Source: Theocolax elegans
Taxonomy: Eukaryota; Arthropoda; Insecta; Hymenoptera; Cerocephalidae
Direction of reading: 5' to 3'
Length of the DNA: 64,000 nucleotides
Assembly (NCBI GenBank): GCA_026168455.1
Contig: CM047429.1
Span: 56,675,027-56,739,026 of the forward strand
The number at the start of each line of letters is the position of its first letter. Positions within the stretch are counted from its first letter, which is position 1. The translations under genes and the position numbers were made by a program. The notes under the pieces were generated by a model. That model did no database searches. It was not told where the DNA came from and was given only the letters and a program-made list of their open reading frames with translations. This document shows positions 35,112 to 49,204 of the stretch, one piece after another.

Positions 35112-38100
35112 ACTTTAGCGAACGGTTCGAGCTCGAATCCTCTTTGTCTCATGAAATTCTCATTGAATCGATATAGCTGTTCTATTTCGTGGATTCTTGT
35201 ATGAGATACGTACACACGTATATTCGGACGTATGGTACACTAATGTTATATATACTCCGAGTGAATATATGTTACTTGTCTAACGATATACCGCGTAGAT
35301 ATACGTATCTATCTGCCTTGCGTATAAATTTTGAAATCTTAACCGACCCGTGGTTAGACCCGCGTGAGAATTCAGATATAACTATACCGTATGTGTACGA
35401 AAATATGGTTAACCCTCTCTCAGAATCGGGTCATATACATTTTTGTTTTACAATTATACATTTCATTATTATATTTTATAAAATTATGATAGTATATGAA
35501 GCCGTGGAAATATTAATTATAACTAAGGAGCATAACAATGCTAAAAAGTAAAAATATAAACACGAAACAGTTACATGTTACGATCCAATGACGTTAAATA
35601 AATTTAACAGAATAAAAAGTGGTATTTATATATCGTAGTTACATGAAATATAAAAAGTATATTCCCGTAACTTACTATTTTACGAAAGATCGAATTTAAA
35701 ATTTCTTTCCTGGCATGCGGGGAAGTTTATAAATTCATGGCGCGCGTAAAATCTATATTAATCTGTAAAAATCGCTGAATGGCAGAACTATCGAGTGTAA
35801 TGCGCGAGGCGCGATGTAGGATCAGTAAGAATTTGATCAGCTGTGCAGCCTGCGCAAAAGAGGCTCGTGGCGCGCGTATCCTCGTGAATCCCTGTAGCAA
35901 AAAAATTCACTTAGCGCAGTAAAACCTCGGTGGATCGTTCCGACATAACGTAGATTTTAACGAAAAAAAAAGTGAGAGACAGAGAGAGAGAGAAAGAGGA
36001 AGAAAGAAATCTCGCGTCATATCTTATATACCTATTTGAATAAGAAAAAGTGGAAAAAAAAATTTAATTTTATACCTCGGTCTATTAAGCGGCTGCGCGC
36101 CCTCGTTGTAAAACGGAATTTCACGTTCTATACTTGGTCGACGAATGTCCGTGCATATAAGGTCATATGACACTAACGTCCGTCTTTTTTTTTCTTCTTC
36201 TTCTTCCAATTGGCCATTTCGCGTGTATAACAAGAGAGTATAATATAGAGCGACGACGCCGAGAGTTACCCTCGTAAAGGACGTGTATTATAGCTACTTA
36301 CCACGAAAAGGCATCCGCGAAGATGCTACCTCGTGTAGGTACATACATGAATGAGAAATATACCCTCTATACGGAGATGTAAAGCAAACGGATTTTTTCT
36401 TTTTCATGTGGCTGAAATGTAATAATAGAAAGAATAGGTACACCTTAAAACTGTCCCTCGTTATTTCTTTACTCTATACTTTAAAAATTTTATTTTTTCT
36501 TTTTATCTTCTCGAGGTTTGGACAGCTTTTCATTCCTTCGAAATATAAAAGCTGTTACACAGTCATTCATTTTTTACAAATTTTATACGTTTATATATAA
36601 AGCAATTTGTTCTAATAATATTACACACATTTTATTTATATACTCGAATGCAATTTTATATTTTATAATACAATTTTTATTTTTTTACATTATAATATGG
36701 TGAAGTAAATTTCAAAACAATTTTTGCTGAAGGTCTATTTTTATTTGATAATTCTACATATACGTATAATTGTAATTAAAAGAATAGCCATTATTAAAAT
36801 AGTCTTTTTCTGAATTCTCGTGTAACATAAGAGAAAACTTATTTATAGTCGTTGATTTTTCAAGAACCCTTTAAAATTGCATCGATAAAAGTCTAACGAT
36901 TTGGCATATGAAATATAGAAAATTACTTGTACCACCATTTTAACTATTCAAAAAATAATGTAAATTAAACCATACACTTGGTTCAAGACCGGGCCAAAGC
37001 TCCTTTTTATTTAATGAAATTTCAAATTATTTTTTTAAGGCTCTTTGCTTTTATCGGTAAGTCTCATATATATTTAAAACCATACGCGCGGTATCCAAAA
37101 ATAGTAAACGAACTTGCATTGATATTATTATTGGGTAACCGTGCGCTATATACACTTAGATTATTAACAATTTATTAACTTAAGAGTAATGTCTCATAAA
37201 GGGAGCTTTCAGTTCATTCGGAAGAAAAATAAAATACAAGCTATATAAGCGGTAGCCAGTATTACCTTTTTACGTGCGCCTCGAAGACGTTGAAAGAGAG
37301 AACGACATAACGGGATTTATGTCCACGTACTAGCCTGAGCGCGTAGCAACAAAATTTGCCCGATGATCGCTTATATATATATACCGCGAACCTCGCGCTT
37401 CTGCGCTCCAGTTTTACGGCTAGGTTTGTAGGCTCGAGAGCTCAATGTCCACACATCGTCGCGACTCTGCTGCGACGAAGCTTCCTCGCGCAATTGCTTC
37501 GTTTCGCAAGGATTTGCGATACCAACCGCCCGAAACGCGCGACTCTCCTATTACAAACTGTTTTGAATGCTAGATGGATTTCAACCTGGAAGTACCTTCG
37601 TAAACTGAAAGTAGCGTATCTCGGTACTTGTAGAACAGTAGTTTAAATAAAATCGTTCCATGTAGGATATTTTTTTCCACTATTCAAACTATTTAAATTA
37701 GCTAGCACAAGTTGATCGATATAATATTAGTGAAATAGTAATGCGCTCGGTGATGAACTTCGACATCACTCAGACATTTTTTGGCTAATTATTTGAAATG
37801 TTGTACCTATATATAGTAGCAATCGAATAATATAAATAATTATTTTAAGTAAAAACACTTCATCTTCGTCGCATAATTATCAGTGTTTATAAGATTACGC
37901 TGTTAATGATAAAAGAAATAGTTAAAAAATGACCTGAATGTGCTGAATATAAAATAAAATCTTAGGTTAATTGTATAAAACCACACATCGCACTTCTATA
38001 TGGGTAGTAAAATAAAAAAAAGAAGGAGTAGGAAGCACGCGATCGAAAAAGCTCTCTCATGGAGTAATACAAATTTGAAAACATCCCTGGTAGAGTGGAG

Positions 38101-41100
38101 AAAAGCACGTACGCGGATAGGAAGCTCGGAACGCAGACTACGTATATACGCCCCGAAGTACCATTAAACGTCTCAGGTTCTCTCCTCCTTAACTGCTCTC
38201 ACCGGAAGACCGAAGACGGAAGGAAGGAATGCGAAAGGGGAAGAGAGAGAGAGAGAGAGAGGGTATAAGGCGAATGGGCCCTATAAATGCATAATACGCG
38301 CGGGTGGGCGAAGTACCTACACCAGTAGCTTGGGCTCTCTCGCGCGTTAAGACGAATTTACAGCCATGAGAAGCCGACGGCGCTCTCTGACCCAAAGAAA
38401 CTCACAGTCCTCTGACCTACGGTATACATCCTCTTATTCCCTTCTGCAATCTCGCGAACGCGCTGCTTCCTACGCGTCGTTAAAGAAACTCACCCCTCTT
38501 CCATCTTTCTCTCCTCTCCCTCTCCCTCTTTCTCCTCTTACCTCACTCCCACCCTCCCTCTCTCTCTCTCTCCCTCCACTCGCAAGCCTCGTCGTGCAAT
38601 TTCCTTGGCTGGCTGGCCGATTGTCGATTCAATTGGAAACTTCGACGCTTCTACCACCGACAGTTCGTATATATCGGAGAGGAAGAGCTAAGAGACGAAA
38701 TTCTGCGTTCAAAGAAGGACTTTCCAAACTTCTTTCGGAAAAGCTTTTATATTCGTTGTATACATATACATACGTAAATTTTCTTCGAGCTAGATATGTG
38801 ATAAAAGATTTAATTAGCAGCATAAATACTTTTTCCCATGTACTTGAGCAATCAACTTTTTTTATAAAAGTAATTTTATTATATTAAAGAATATTCGTCA
38901 CGTTGTTACACATATATATTTACTGCATAAAAATATTTCATTTATTTTATGAAGAAAGTAACTCGCAGAAAAGAAAAACATTTTATTTACGAATATATCA
39001 AGAATTAATGACAAGAGGAGTACCAAAGTCAAGTTTTACGAAGTATTACACGTAATTTTTTTGTTCGAGAAACTATCACTAGGTGTCGCATGAAAAACGT
39101 GTCTATGTAAAATGTCAACCCCAAAGTTAAGTAACAACCTCTATGCTATACATAAGAGACCGAGCATACATTTTCTCTTCTTTCAAATACAGATAGATTA
39201 TTAATAAAGGATGGGTACTGTACTCCTAAATTCACATAAATTTAACTTCCTTTTTAATTATAACTAATATCGTGTAATTTTCGAGGTCGGTAAAGTAGAG
39301 AGGATAAAACTTAGCTTTGGCAATTGGCATCCCGTTAACGTAACAAACGAAATACTTCCTAACGTTAAATTAACGTAAATTCAACGCAGATGAAAATATT
39401 GACATCACAATGTTCGTAATGACCGTGACATAATTATCTAACACATAATGTTATTTAGTATTGTATTTCTACATTTTAATAAATTTTATTGATTTCGTAT
39501 CAAATGACCATTCCAACACATAAATAGATAGTTAATTATTTTAGTGCGTTGTACGAACCCATATTTAGCTCTCGTGGTGGATAGAGGTGTTGAGCGAGAA
39601 AATTGTACGTAAAGCGAACTTTTATAACTTCCTGGCCTATCGGAAAGAATCGACTGTAAAGAAAAAGTTTTCGTTTAACGCTAAATATTTATGAAAGCAA
39701 CTCATAAAACGTGGATGTTGCGATTACTGGCGCCTAGCTATATAACTGCAGTGCTTTAAAATTCTTAATTGCTCAATGCAGAGTTGTTCTCTACCCTATA
39801 TAGATATACAAATATTTGGATATAATAAACAGGATGTAAAGCCACTGCGTATATACATTTAAACTATTAATTAATAATGTATTATATATTCACTAACTGC
39901 GTATTACGCATGCACATTTTGTACTAAAAGATTTTTAAGTGTCTTTTTTATGAAATAACCAATTACATACGAAAAGATTTTCCTATTGCAAATGAATATT
40001 CTAATAAGGAGACTGAATAATAAATGTCATTAATACACTCTTCCTCCTTCACTATATATTACTTTTTAGTCGGTGCCGTTACACAAGGATTCTTTCTTAT
40101 GTTGTAGATAAGGTATTCACGCTCTATGATCTTAATTTTGGGAAAAAAAATTAAAAACGATTTGGTGAGGCGAAGAAAAAAAATCTTGAAAAAAACAGAT
40201 TTTTTTAGTATTTTTTCATACATAGTTTCAGCCTGCAATTTTATATTCTGTGAATAAAATCACATCTTTTTTCTGTATAAAGTTTTTCTCTATCTGTCTT
40301 ACATTTAAAAATATAGCAATTTTAAAAAGAACATGTTTTTTTTTTCACAAAAAATGATATAACTTTGGTAAAACATAAGTTAGAAAAACGTTTAACTACT
40401 CATTTTAAAGCTAAAGCAATTACCTTTCAAACCCCGTTGGTTTTTTTGAGCTATCGTAACGAAAACTAAATCTTCAGCGGTTCAAAAATGAGCCAGATTT
40501 TTTGGGATTACTCATTTCTTTTTAATACTTCTAAAAGACTCAATTTTTAATTTTTTAAATTTGATAAAATCATTTTTCGAAGGCTTTAATCTCCTCTTTC
40601 GAATTTTGTTGGGTTTTTTGAGCTAACACATTTTGCTGCCGAGCAATCAAATTATTAACCCCTTGCGTTTTTTTCATTGGGTGCGCAAAAGCATGTGGAG
40701 GAGAGTGTATATTTAGATCAACTTTAAAATGTATGACGTGACAAAATACAATTGATATTTATTTAAAAATATATTCTTACAGCTCATATCTGATTTAAGA
40801 CCTTCTCTAAAATGTACATACATTTAGAAAAAAAATTGTTATTATTAAATAAGTTTTGTTATATTACCACGTGTACATGTAGATTTAATTAAAATTGTGT
40901 CACACTAACATTTGTTTAAAAAAGCAAGAAAAATAACCTGTAAATCACAATTTTGAATACAATTGTATAGGACTATGTATAAATATAAAAAAGAGAATAA
41001 ATAAATTATAATATAATAAAAAATAAATAAATTATAATATAAATTATTCTCGAATCTCAACAAAAATAAAGTCATTTTGGTGTTTAGTCGATCAATATGT

Positions 41101-44100
41101 TTTAGTAATACACATTCAAGATAAACATCACTTGAATAAGTTCGACTCGCGTATAACTTTTTACGTCTTAACGGAGTATTCAAGTAAAAATTACTCAATT
41201 CTCTCGCAACTGTTACTTTTTTCTCCGTATGGATCGTTAGTTGGATAACATACTTTTTGTAATAAAGTTATGGTGTTTTTAACAATTTAATGAAATTGAA
41301 TTTTTCGAATTAACTCGGAATATACCGTTCCTAGGTAAAGATTGGTTTTAAAAATAAAAATATAAATTTATTCTTATCGCAAAAAATATGTGTGAAATAA
41401 TAAGTTGAAACCTAATAATATATCCTACCTATATTATATTTATTGCGTATAAATACATGTGTATTTAAATATTCACTGTTACAGCCTATCATATAGCGAA
41501 TCATCTATAGCTAAACAAGAAACCGAACAACAAAACATCAGCTCACAGCATGTATAAATTATCTTTAGGCTACTTAAAAAGGAACTAGAAATTCAGGAAA
41601 TGAAGGATGAAGCTCAAATTTCCGGCAGTGTTTGCGAATACTGCATCAAGTTGAAAAAGCCGTATAATCAAACCAGGGAGGAAGAAGTTAATACTAAACT
41701 CTCAAAAATTCAACAATTTTTTGTGTAGAAATGCAGCTCTCTCTTCTCAGCACCATACCACACGTGATGCCATATGAATAAACATGAACAGCATTGAGAG
41801 TACATTTGTGTGACAAGGACACTGCAACTGGACAATTAATCAACTTGATCAGCCAACAATCGCGAGGTGCTTGGTATCTTACTCCTTGTAACATTATCCA
41901 GCACCAGCATCCGCAGTATCGTCAATCCATCGGCATCCTTACCAGACATCACGTAACAGAACAATACTCGTGACAATCGCGCTAGCTCGTATTTTATCAA
42001 AATGAAAGTAACCTTCAAACTATGCAATATTAATTAAACTTTTCCTTATTAGAAGTTTACTATAGGTATATACATATATATAAATCATTATTTACTGTTA
42101 GATATCGAGTGCCAGAATATATTTTTGTTCGTTGCAATTTTATTAAAATAAAATGAAAAAAAGAGAGATGATTGCTATAAATGTTTTAAAAAATTGTTAC
42201 AATTTTAGTAAGGAACATTATTAAAGAAAAATTTTCTCGTTCGGGCAATATGAAGCATTTGAGTTAAGGGTAATAGTTCAAATTTATTCAAAAGTTTGTA
42301 ATCTTATCGGTGGGTAACCCAGTTTATTGATGAACTCCATCATTATTTACATAATAACTCGAACTTATAGAATGTATTGTGAAGTTAAACTAAAATTTTG
42401 ATTAATAAGTAATTTTTAATGTGTTTGTTTTAAAGAACCATTAAGAATAATTATAAAGAAGAATTTGATAATTATGGTCTGCAAATGTAGAAGCACCAAA
42501 TTCGATGATTACTACCTAAATATCGGGAAGTAGAGTTTATACGATAACTAATACAAACATTGAGGTGTACGAAGCATCAATGCTCAACTAACCATAAATT
42601 GAACGTTCAAAGACGTTTCAACGCATACCTCGAGTCAAAGCGTTAAAATGAACGAAATACAAGGTGTGTGTGATTGGTGGTGCAGACTGTGTACGTAGGG
42701 AGTGTCGCGTATCGCAACTATAATAAAGTAGCATATTCGTCTGGTTATCAGTTGGTCCGTGGTTGATGGTCCATTGAATCTTTCTCCGCACAAAGGTGTA
42801 TATGTATATAGCGAGGGAGTAATCGGCTTTGATTGGATGCATCACCGAAGGTCTGGGCGATTCTCTAAGTGGCGCGGTTCGTCGCAGCTCAGTTGAACGT
42901 CATCCGAGACAGAGAGGACGATTCGATTTAATGCCGGCACCCGTTGCACCCGGGTCGACGGACTTGCGGTGAACAGGAGGCGCTAATAGTCCCCGAATCT
43001 GACGCCCCGAGGAAGAGGGAGCCAAGAGAAAGCGTGCACTGCCTCCGCCGAAGTTTGTAATTGGCCTAATCCTTTAGGTAAGTTTCGCCTCGACGCCCGC
43101 GAGTGTAGCACTCGATATGACTTCAATGGGGAGAGCGAAGACACCTTGCCGTACATCAACCCGCAGCAACTCCTCTCTATTGCTCGAACCCTTAGCCTAT
43201 ACCTCCTCTCCACTCCTTTCCTTTCTTGAAGCTTGAGTTTCGTACGTGCAGCTCGTTTGGCTAATGTAAGAGAGACCCTACGGGTAAGTATATCCCGCTT
43301 CACTTACTCTCCCCCGCAGTCTTTCTCTCCCTCTCCCTATTTCTCGGTGTTGTACTCGTCGGTTTCCGGTTTCGCGGTCGAGATTCTTTCCTTGGTAATT
43401 GTTTCTGCGGAGGACGATGCCGGGGAATCCCTTCGTGGTATTTACTATCGAGATTCCAGCAGTTAGTATTAAACACCTGCGGTAATGACTGAGGTAATTG
43501 CGGTTATTGAGAAACTGCAATGCGGGAAAATCAATGCAGGCTATATACGAGAACTACTACTACGGGTTACGAACTTTACGTTACGCCGATAAGTAACATT
43601 ATACTCAACCAATTGTACCTCTTGAGCTTTAATATGCGTTGAATTTCGGTGATTCCAAGAGAGCGAGAGAGAGAGAGATGGAGACAGAGTTTAAATTACT
43701 CACCTAAGAGGGCATTTACATTGGTTAAACATTTTGCGCTTCGAGTGAACTGGTATAGATAATTGCGATTGTTCAACTGCACGAACATTGATTGTATGTC
43801 ATTTTTTTACGCCCAGTTTTAAATTATGTATTCCTGTTAGAAATGCGCGTTAAAAAGCCAAACTATATATTCTATCTTAGTAGCTACTTGAAAATTTCAG
43901 ATAATTTAATTAATAGTAATCGTATTGTTTAAATTATAATATTATGCGGGTAAAATTTCATTACTCACTTCAATGTTACTAAATATGTATTTATACATAT
44001 TGTCGCGTAAGAAGTAAAAACAACGCAATAAGTATAGATCGACAGGTCAATTACAAAAACGACTTGGTTACAAACGATATGATCGGATCGTTCAAGTCCT

Positions 44101-44726
44101 GGTCAAGCGTATATATCGCTTTTTCCTCAAGTACCGTATTCTGCGATATAATACATTGTTGACTGAGAGAGGTCACTATCTCAAGTACTCCACAAGACGT
44201 TTTTTTATACGAAAACGTCGAGAAATTTAGTAGTGCGGATCATAAGTTTCTTGAGTGCATTATAATAATATTTTAAAAAAAATGAAAGATATATCAAAAT
44301 ATATATATACACAAAACGGTATATAATAAAAGTATAGTCGGCACTCTCGCGATGCGTTAATTCGCATCAAGATCGATATTAAGGAGACTTCCGTATATTA
44401 CACGAATGATCGAGTGTGTGCAAGTGCAGTATAACTTGGAAAATCATACATCAGAGACAACCTGAAATGTAGGTGGGTGGGAGGTACAACGAGGACGATG
44501 ACGATGCCGAGAGAGGTACTAGTCATACAAGGCGCATCGCCCTGCGTGTGTGCACGCGCATCAGCAGAGTACATTAGCCAGACACTAATGTAAACCGCGG
44601 CTAAACCAATCATCAAAGACGATCGATCGACTCGAGGGAGATAGAACTAGGGAAACAGTGGAACTGAGAACCGTCGTACCTGAGGCAGATATAGAGATGG
44701 AGTGAGAGGGAGCGAAGAGGAAGAGG

Positions 44727-44763
44727 GGGTGAGAGAGAGTGAGAGAGTGAGAGAGAGAGAGAA
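44727..44763. repeat. (GA)n tract
   Basis: Slightly imperfect GA dinucleotide tract with GTGAGA interruptions, in a GC-richer island. Confidence 0.85.
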
Positions 44764-47700
44764 ACGGAACGCCTCGCGTCCTGTTGGTACAGCTCTGATG
44801 GGATTAGGGGCTAGGTGGTATTTGCACGAAGCGAGTTTGCCTGCGTGACCCGAGCGAAATTTACTTTGAGAATTTGCGAGAACCTCGACGTATACACATA
44901 CACGTACGTATATCCATATACTCTCTCTCTCTCATACACGTATACGCGCGCACACACACAGATATCAGTCGCGCAGGTACGCGTCTCGCCACTTGAGGCG
45001 AGAAAACCAGTCCTGGTTTAGAGGCACACTACCTCGGTTCCTTCTTCTCGATCCCAAGACAGGAGAGAGGGTTGAAAAGAAAAGGTGGGCGTGGGGTAGG
45101 TGCGAGGTAGGTGTGGGGTACGTACGGAGGCTCTTTGACGCGCGCAAACACACAAACGTTGAGAAAGTGCAGTCGAGTCTACGGTAGCCCTGGCTCCTTC
45201 AACCCTTTTGCCCGCGAAAGATATTGTATGAAATGTGCATACACTCCGTCCTCGTTCTATACTTGTCTCTCGATTTTCACCTCTTCTTACTTTTCGGAGA
45301 TCAAGTTGAAACTCATATTTGTGTTTGGATTACGTTCCACGCGAAATTGTATATCGCACGACGTATACCGTACACCTCTATATATCTATACAAATATATA
45401 CATAGATCCCCTTCCCTCGACGTTCTACCTCGTTGCGCGGGAAAAACCTTTGTCGCAAAAATAGTCGAAATATAGGAAGAGCGCGTCGAATTTGATACCT
45501 GAAATAACATCCAAGCATACACTATGTAATTTTAGATATTCCAAACAATGGTAATACCGTTTGAAAATCATATATATATATATATATATATACATATGCA
45601 TTCGATTGATTATTACACTCTGTACATATTGCACACACACACACGTGCGTAACGTCGATTATTAGGGGTGAACTCAAATTTCTCCTTTTTGTCCGTTAAT
45701 AATAAAATGGTATTGCGTAACGCGCAACACTCTTCGTCTTATAAATATTTTGTTCTAATAAAATTTACCTCGCGAATTACGTCGGAGAAACTTTTGGCAT
45801 TTATGAAAAACTTCATACTTTAAATATCAAAATGCAATATGTACTTTATTCTCCTCGGTCCCCGGACTCGCTTATATAAATTCACTGAACTTCAACCGCA
45901 ATATCTTGAACTTTGCCGAGGGTGCTCAATTTAATTTTAAACTTCATGTTTTTTTACTCACTGCGAAATATGCTAAAGAGAAAAGGTCCACATTGTAATC
46001 CAATTACCGGGGCAGTGCGGGAACCAAAAAACTTTTCCTTCGGCCAAACCATATCGTAAAAAAGAAGTTTAACACCTCGAATTTTGTATTTTTTTACACG
46101 CGCACACACACGCATCTGCACATTATTACACCTGCATTTGTATTCAATGATACGTACACAAATCGTCATTAATTGACACTTACACGCGAAAAAAGAAAGG
46201 TAAATGCGAAAAATAAAAAATATATAGTCAAGACAACTACAAGCGATGCTCAACACCTCTTCGTGAGAAGACAATTCGTAAAAGCATATCGAGATAATTG
46301 AGCAATGTGGCGATTAGCGAAGAGTGATTCATTGCGCGGGTTATCAAACGAAAATAGGAGAGAGAGAGAGAGAGAACCTTCACGCGCAACGATCACAAGG
46401 AGTTATCCGCTGGATGATATTCAACGTTCGCTTGGCGCGCAACTATCCTACACACGAACACCCACGGAACGTGCGTGGAATATGCAAACGAGCTACGAAG
46501 AAAGAACGTACCTTATACATGTGTCTCTTCATTGAGAATACCAGGCCATAATTAATACCGCTTCATATTTTGATTTTTTTTTAAAATTCTTCATTCAATT
46601 GACGACACGTTAACTTTTATCTTCCGTTAATCAATCATTGAAACTTTCATTTGTAAATACTTTATTAGCAAGAATTTAAAAAAATAAACAAGTTTGATTT
46701 TTTAACATTTTTTTTTTTTAATTATTTAGTACCAATTCAATTTTAGCATTATATTTAATAATACTGCACGATAACCCAATGTTTGACAGTGTGCTAGAAA
46801 AGGTACACGCTTGAAACTGCCGAAGTAAATATAAAAGTAATGTTGCTATTAGAATCCAAGTGGTGTTACGTGTCTAGAAAACTTAGATTCTTTTCTTATC
46901 AAATTATGGATAGAGCAAAAAATAAACCTTCAACGTTTTCCTACATTTTTGAAAGTTTATATAAATGATACCTATATATTGGATCATCTGCAGCATTTAT
47001 TAATAAATAAATAATACATAATTAGAGAAATATACAATACAAATGAAATTAATATTTACTTATTATACTTATCTTTTAAATCAATCAAATAGAAAGTAAA
47101 TATTACATAATTGTATAATAATAACGATTGAAATAAGTGATAATAAAAAATAACGAATTCTAAATTAAAATACATTTTTTCATAAAATCTATGAATATAC
47201 ATATTATTAAGAATAAGAAACTTGAGTAAAAATAATTGTACGTATTGTTTCAGAAATACGAGTTTTTTGAAACTCTAATCACGTGTAAAAATGAGCTAAA
47301 AACTTCGTTTATCAAAGTTTGTACAAATCCTTTATTTTTATACACACATAGTATTTACCACGTGCTCAGCTGCTCGTATCGCACTTGATTCTTTTATTTT
47401 TTTTGGTCGTAGTGCTTTGTCGTCTGTGGACAAGCCAGAATGTAATGAATCAAATTCGGTACTGCACAAGAGCACGGTAGGTATCTTTCTACATCTCTGT
47501 CCGCGTTTGATGTAGTTATTCTCGAACGAAGTTATACCGCGCATGAGAGAGTTATATTATATTGCGCTTTTCTACACTGTATATTTCGGTTGAGTATATT
47601 TTGAGGTTGCGGTCGAAAATGTAAAATAAAATTATTACAAATTTGTAAAAGAAATTAAATTTCGGTTTAAATATTTTACTATTTCATTTCGACTACAAGC

Positions 47701-48350
47701 ACAACTTTACAATAAGCTTTGTGTTATTTCATTTGTAGATTACTTACATAAAATAATTACAATTGTAATTTATTGTATTCATATCACTCCCACAAGTGTT
47801 ATAAAATATTTTAAGATACTAAGATATTTAAAAAATATTTTAACTTTACACAAAATGCTTTACTTTAAATGCGCGATGTTTTTTTAGTATATACGAATAA
47901 ATAAATTCTACAATTTGAAATGTATTTGTAAGTTTTCTAATAAACATTATAACAACGTTCAAATAATCAATACAGTGTTATTTTTCCTTAAAAATAAAAT
48001 CAATTTATTAAATCTAGCTTTCTCTTTGAGAAAGCTTGAAGACATTATAGTTTATGGGAAAAACATCGTGAAATTTGCACATTTCTGTTGCATCTAATCA
48101 CGAAATTTACTACATTTCTTATTGTATTTAAAATGTCCACAATTTATAGATTTTAAATTAATAAATTTAATTGAATTTTATTTATGCAATTAGAATACCA
48201 AAACACGTAAGAAGTACTATCTTTAATAAAGGAGACGTCGAACCCAATTTACATGATTCAATGCTCGTTAAACCAAACTTTATGTTTAAGGGGTTACAAT
48301 ATCTTTAAATATACAATTTCACATTTTATTATAAAAAATTCTAATTAAGA

Positions 48351-48809
48351 CATATTATTTTATATATTTTATTTTTATTCTTGATTTTTGTGCTCTCTTT
48401 TTCCTGGCACTTCCTACCGTTTATCCCCTGGGGGACTTCAACGGTGTTCACCTACCACCTATGTGTGGGTGCTTTATCCCTCCCTTAAAAACCCCACCAT
48501 CTCGCATTCGCCCGGGGTTATGCCCGTGGATGAGGGAAACCTGTGAAGCAGGGAAAACCTCACCCGAGATGGCCGGTGTATTCGAAACATTCTTTTTGGG
48601 TGTCAAAGTCACATTGCGTAGGCCTTGACACCGAAACCGAATGTTTCACACCTCCCGCTCACGTTGTGAAGTGTGAAAAAACACCTAACCCGCCACGAAA
48701 GCCAAACCCATCCAAGTGCGAACCGCACTCAGTGCTGGTTAACTTCCGTGACCGGCCGAGGTGCGTCTCCGCCACTCCGCCACCGTGTCGGTCATATTAT
48801 TTTATATAT
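48351..48809 (-). mobile_element. 5S-rRNA-derived SINE with 17-base target duplication
   Basis: The 17-base direct repeat 'catattattttatatat' at 48351-48367 and 48793-48809 encloses 425 bases. Read on the minus strand, the head (about 48792-48706) follows 5S rRNA through its internal promoter: GGTCACGGAAGTTAACCAG (box A region), then GTGCGGTT, then CGCACTTGGATGGGT (box C). The body is unrelated to 5S RNA and GC-rich, and the 3' end is A-rich ('aaaaatcaagaataaaaata'). RNA polymerase III transcription and movement by a partner LINE are family knowledge; the partner cannot be told from this copy. The plus-strand open frame across it (48543-48947) is an artefact. Confidence 0.82.
48706..48792 (-). 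promoter_or_regulatory. 5S-like internal RNA polymerase III promoter of the SINE
   Basis: On the minus strand box A-like GAAGTTAACCAG, the intermediate element region GTGCGGTT and box C-like CACTTGGATGGGT occur in the order and spacing of the 5S rRNA internal control region. Several positions differ from a true 5S gene (for example AACCAG for AAGCAG), and the rest of the 5S sequence is absent, so this is not a functional 5S rRNA gene. Confidence 0.75.
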
Positions 48810-48868
48810 ATAAATATATTATATAAATTATGTCATATATTATACAAATTAAATATTATAGTACAGCA

Positions 48869-49204
48869 TAGTAGATATATTCACCTATATTTTGGAGGCT
48901 GTAGAACCTCTTTGTACCGTCAGGGTGAAAATATATATTATTTATGATATGAATACAGGGATTTTTATTTATATACGTAGAAAAAAATTACACCATTTAT
49001 ATGTTAAAATGAATAAAAAATTAATAAAATAATTACTAATATCCTTATAGAAATATTTCAAATCATCGTATTTAAATCAAAACTCCTGTATTCATATCAT
49101 AACGAATATATTTATAAACAATATCCTAGAGTTCTTTGAAAATTTACGATAGGTGAATTTTGAGTTCCCTACAGTCTCCAACTTATATGTGAATATATCT
49201 ACTA
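48869..49204. mobile_element. Palindromic MITE-like element with TAGTAGATATATTCAC ends
   Basis: The left arm begins 'tagtagatatattcacctat' and the right arm, read on the minus strand, begins 'tagtagatatattcacatat'. Both continue with TTGGAG-R-CTGTAG and later share 'ttatgatatgaatacagg'. The arms are about 115-120 bases, diverged in the middle, and enclose an AT-rich centre. There is no ORF with known domains. It lies only 60 bases beyond the SINE. Confidence 0.75.

Larger units (their letters stand above)
22970..48350. other. 25 kb without a supportable gene
   Basis: AT-rich background with GC-richer islands (about 23.2-23.7, 24.2-24.5, 27.8-28.4, 29.1-29.7, 31.8-32.3, 34.3-35.0, 37.3-37.6, 38.1-38.7, 42.6-43.5 and 44.4-45.5 kb) that also hold most of the (GA)n/(CT)n tracts. 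Open frames in these islands overlap on both strands, follow repeat composition and show no domains. A 56-codon frame at 41558-41728 reads more like protein but has no identity. The islands may be regulatory or untranslated exons of genes outside the window (inference). Confidence 0.4.

Noticed and set aside
35118..35140. tRNA B-box-like GGTTCGAGCTCGAATCC
   Set aside because: No acceptor stem or A box at a suitable distance, and the spacing does not fit a tRNA.
48706..48792. Functional 5S rRNA gene
   Set aside because: Only the part around the internal promoter matches. The 3' part of 5S RNA and the terminator are missing, and the target duplication shows a retroposed SINE.
48543..48947. 134-codon plus-strand frame with Pro/Cys-rich residues
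   Set aside because: It runs antisense through the SINE and into the next repeat, and the composition is that of the SINE.
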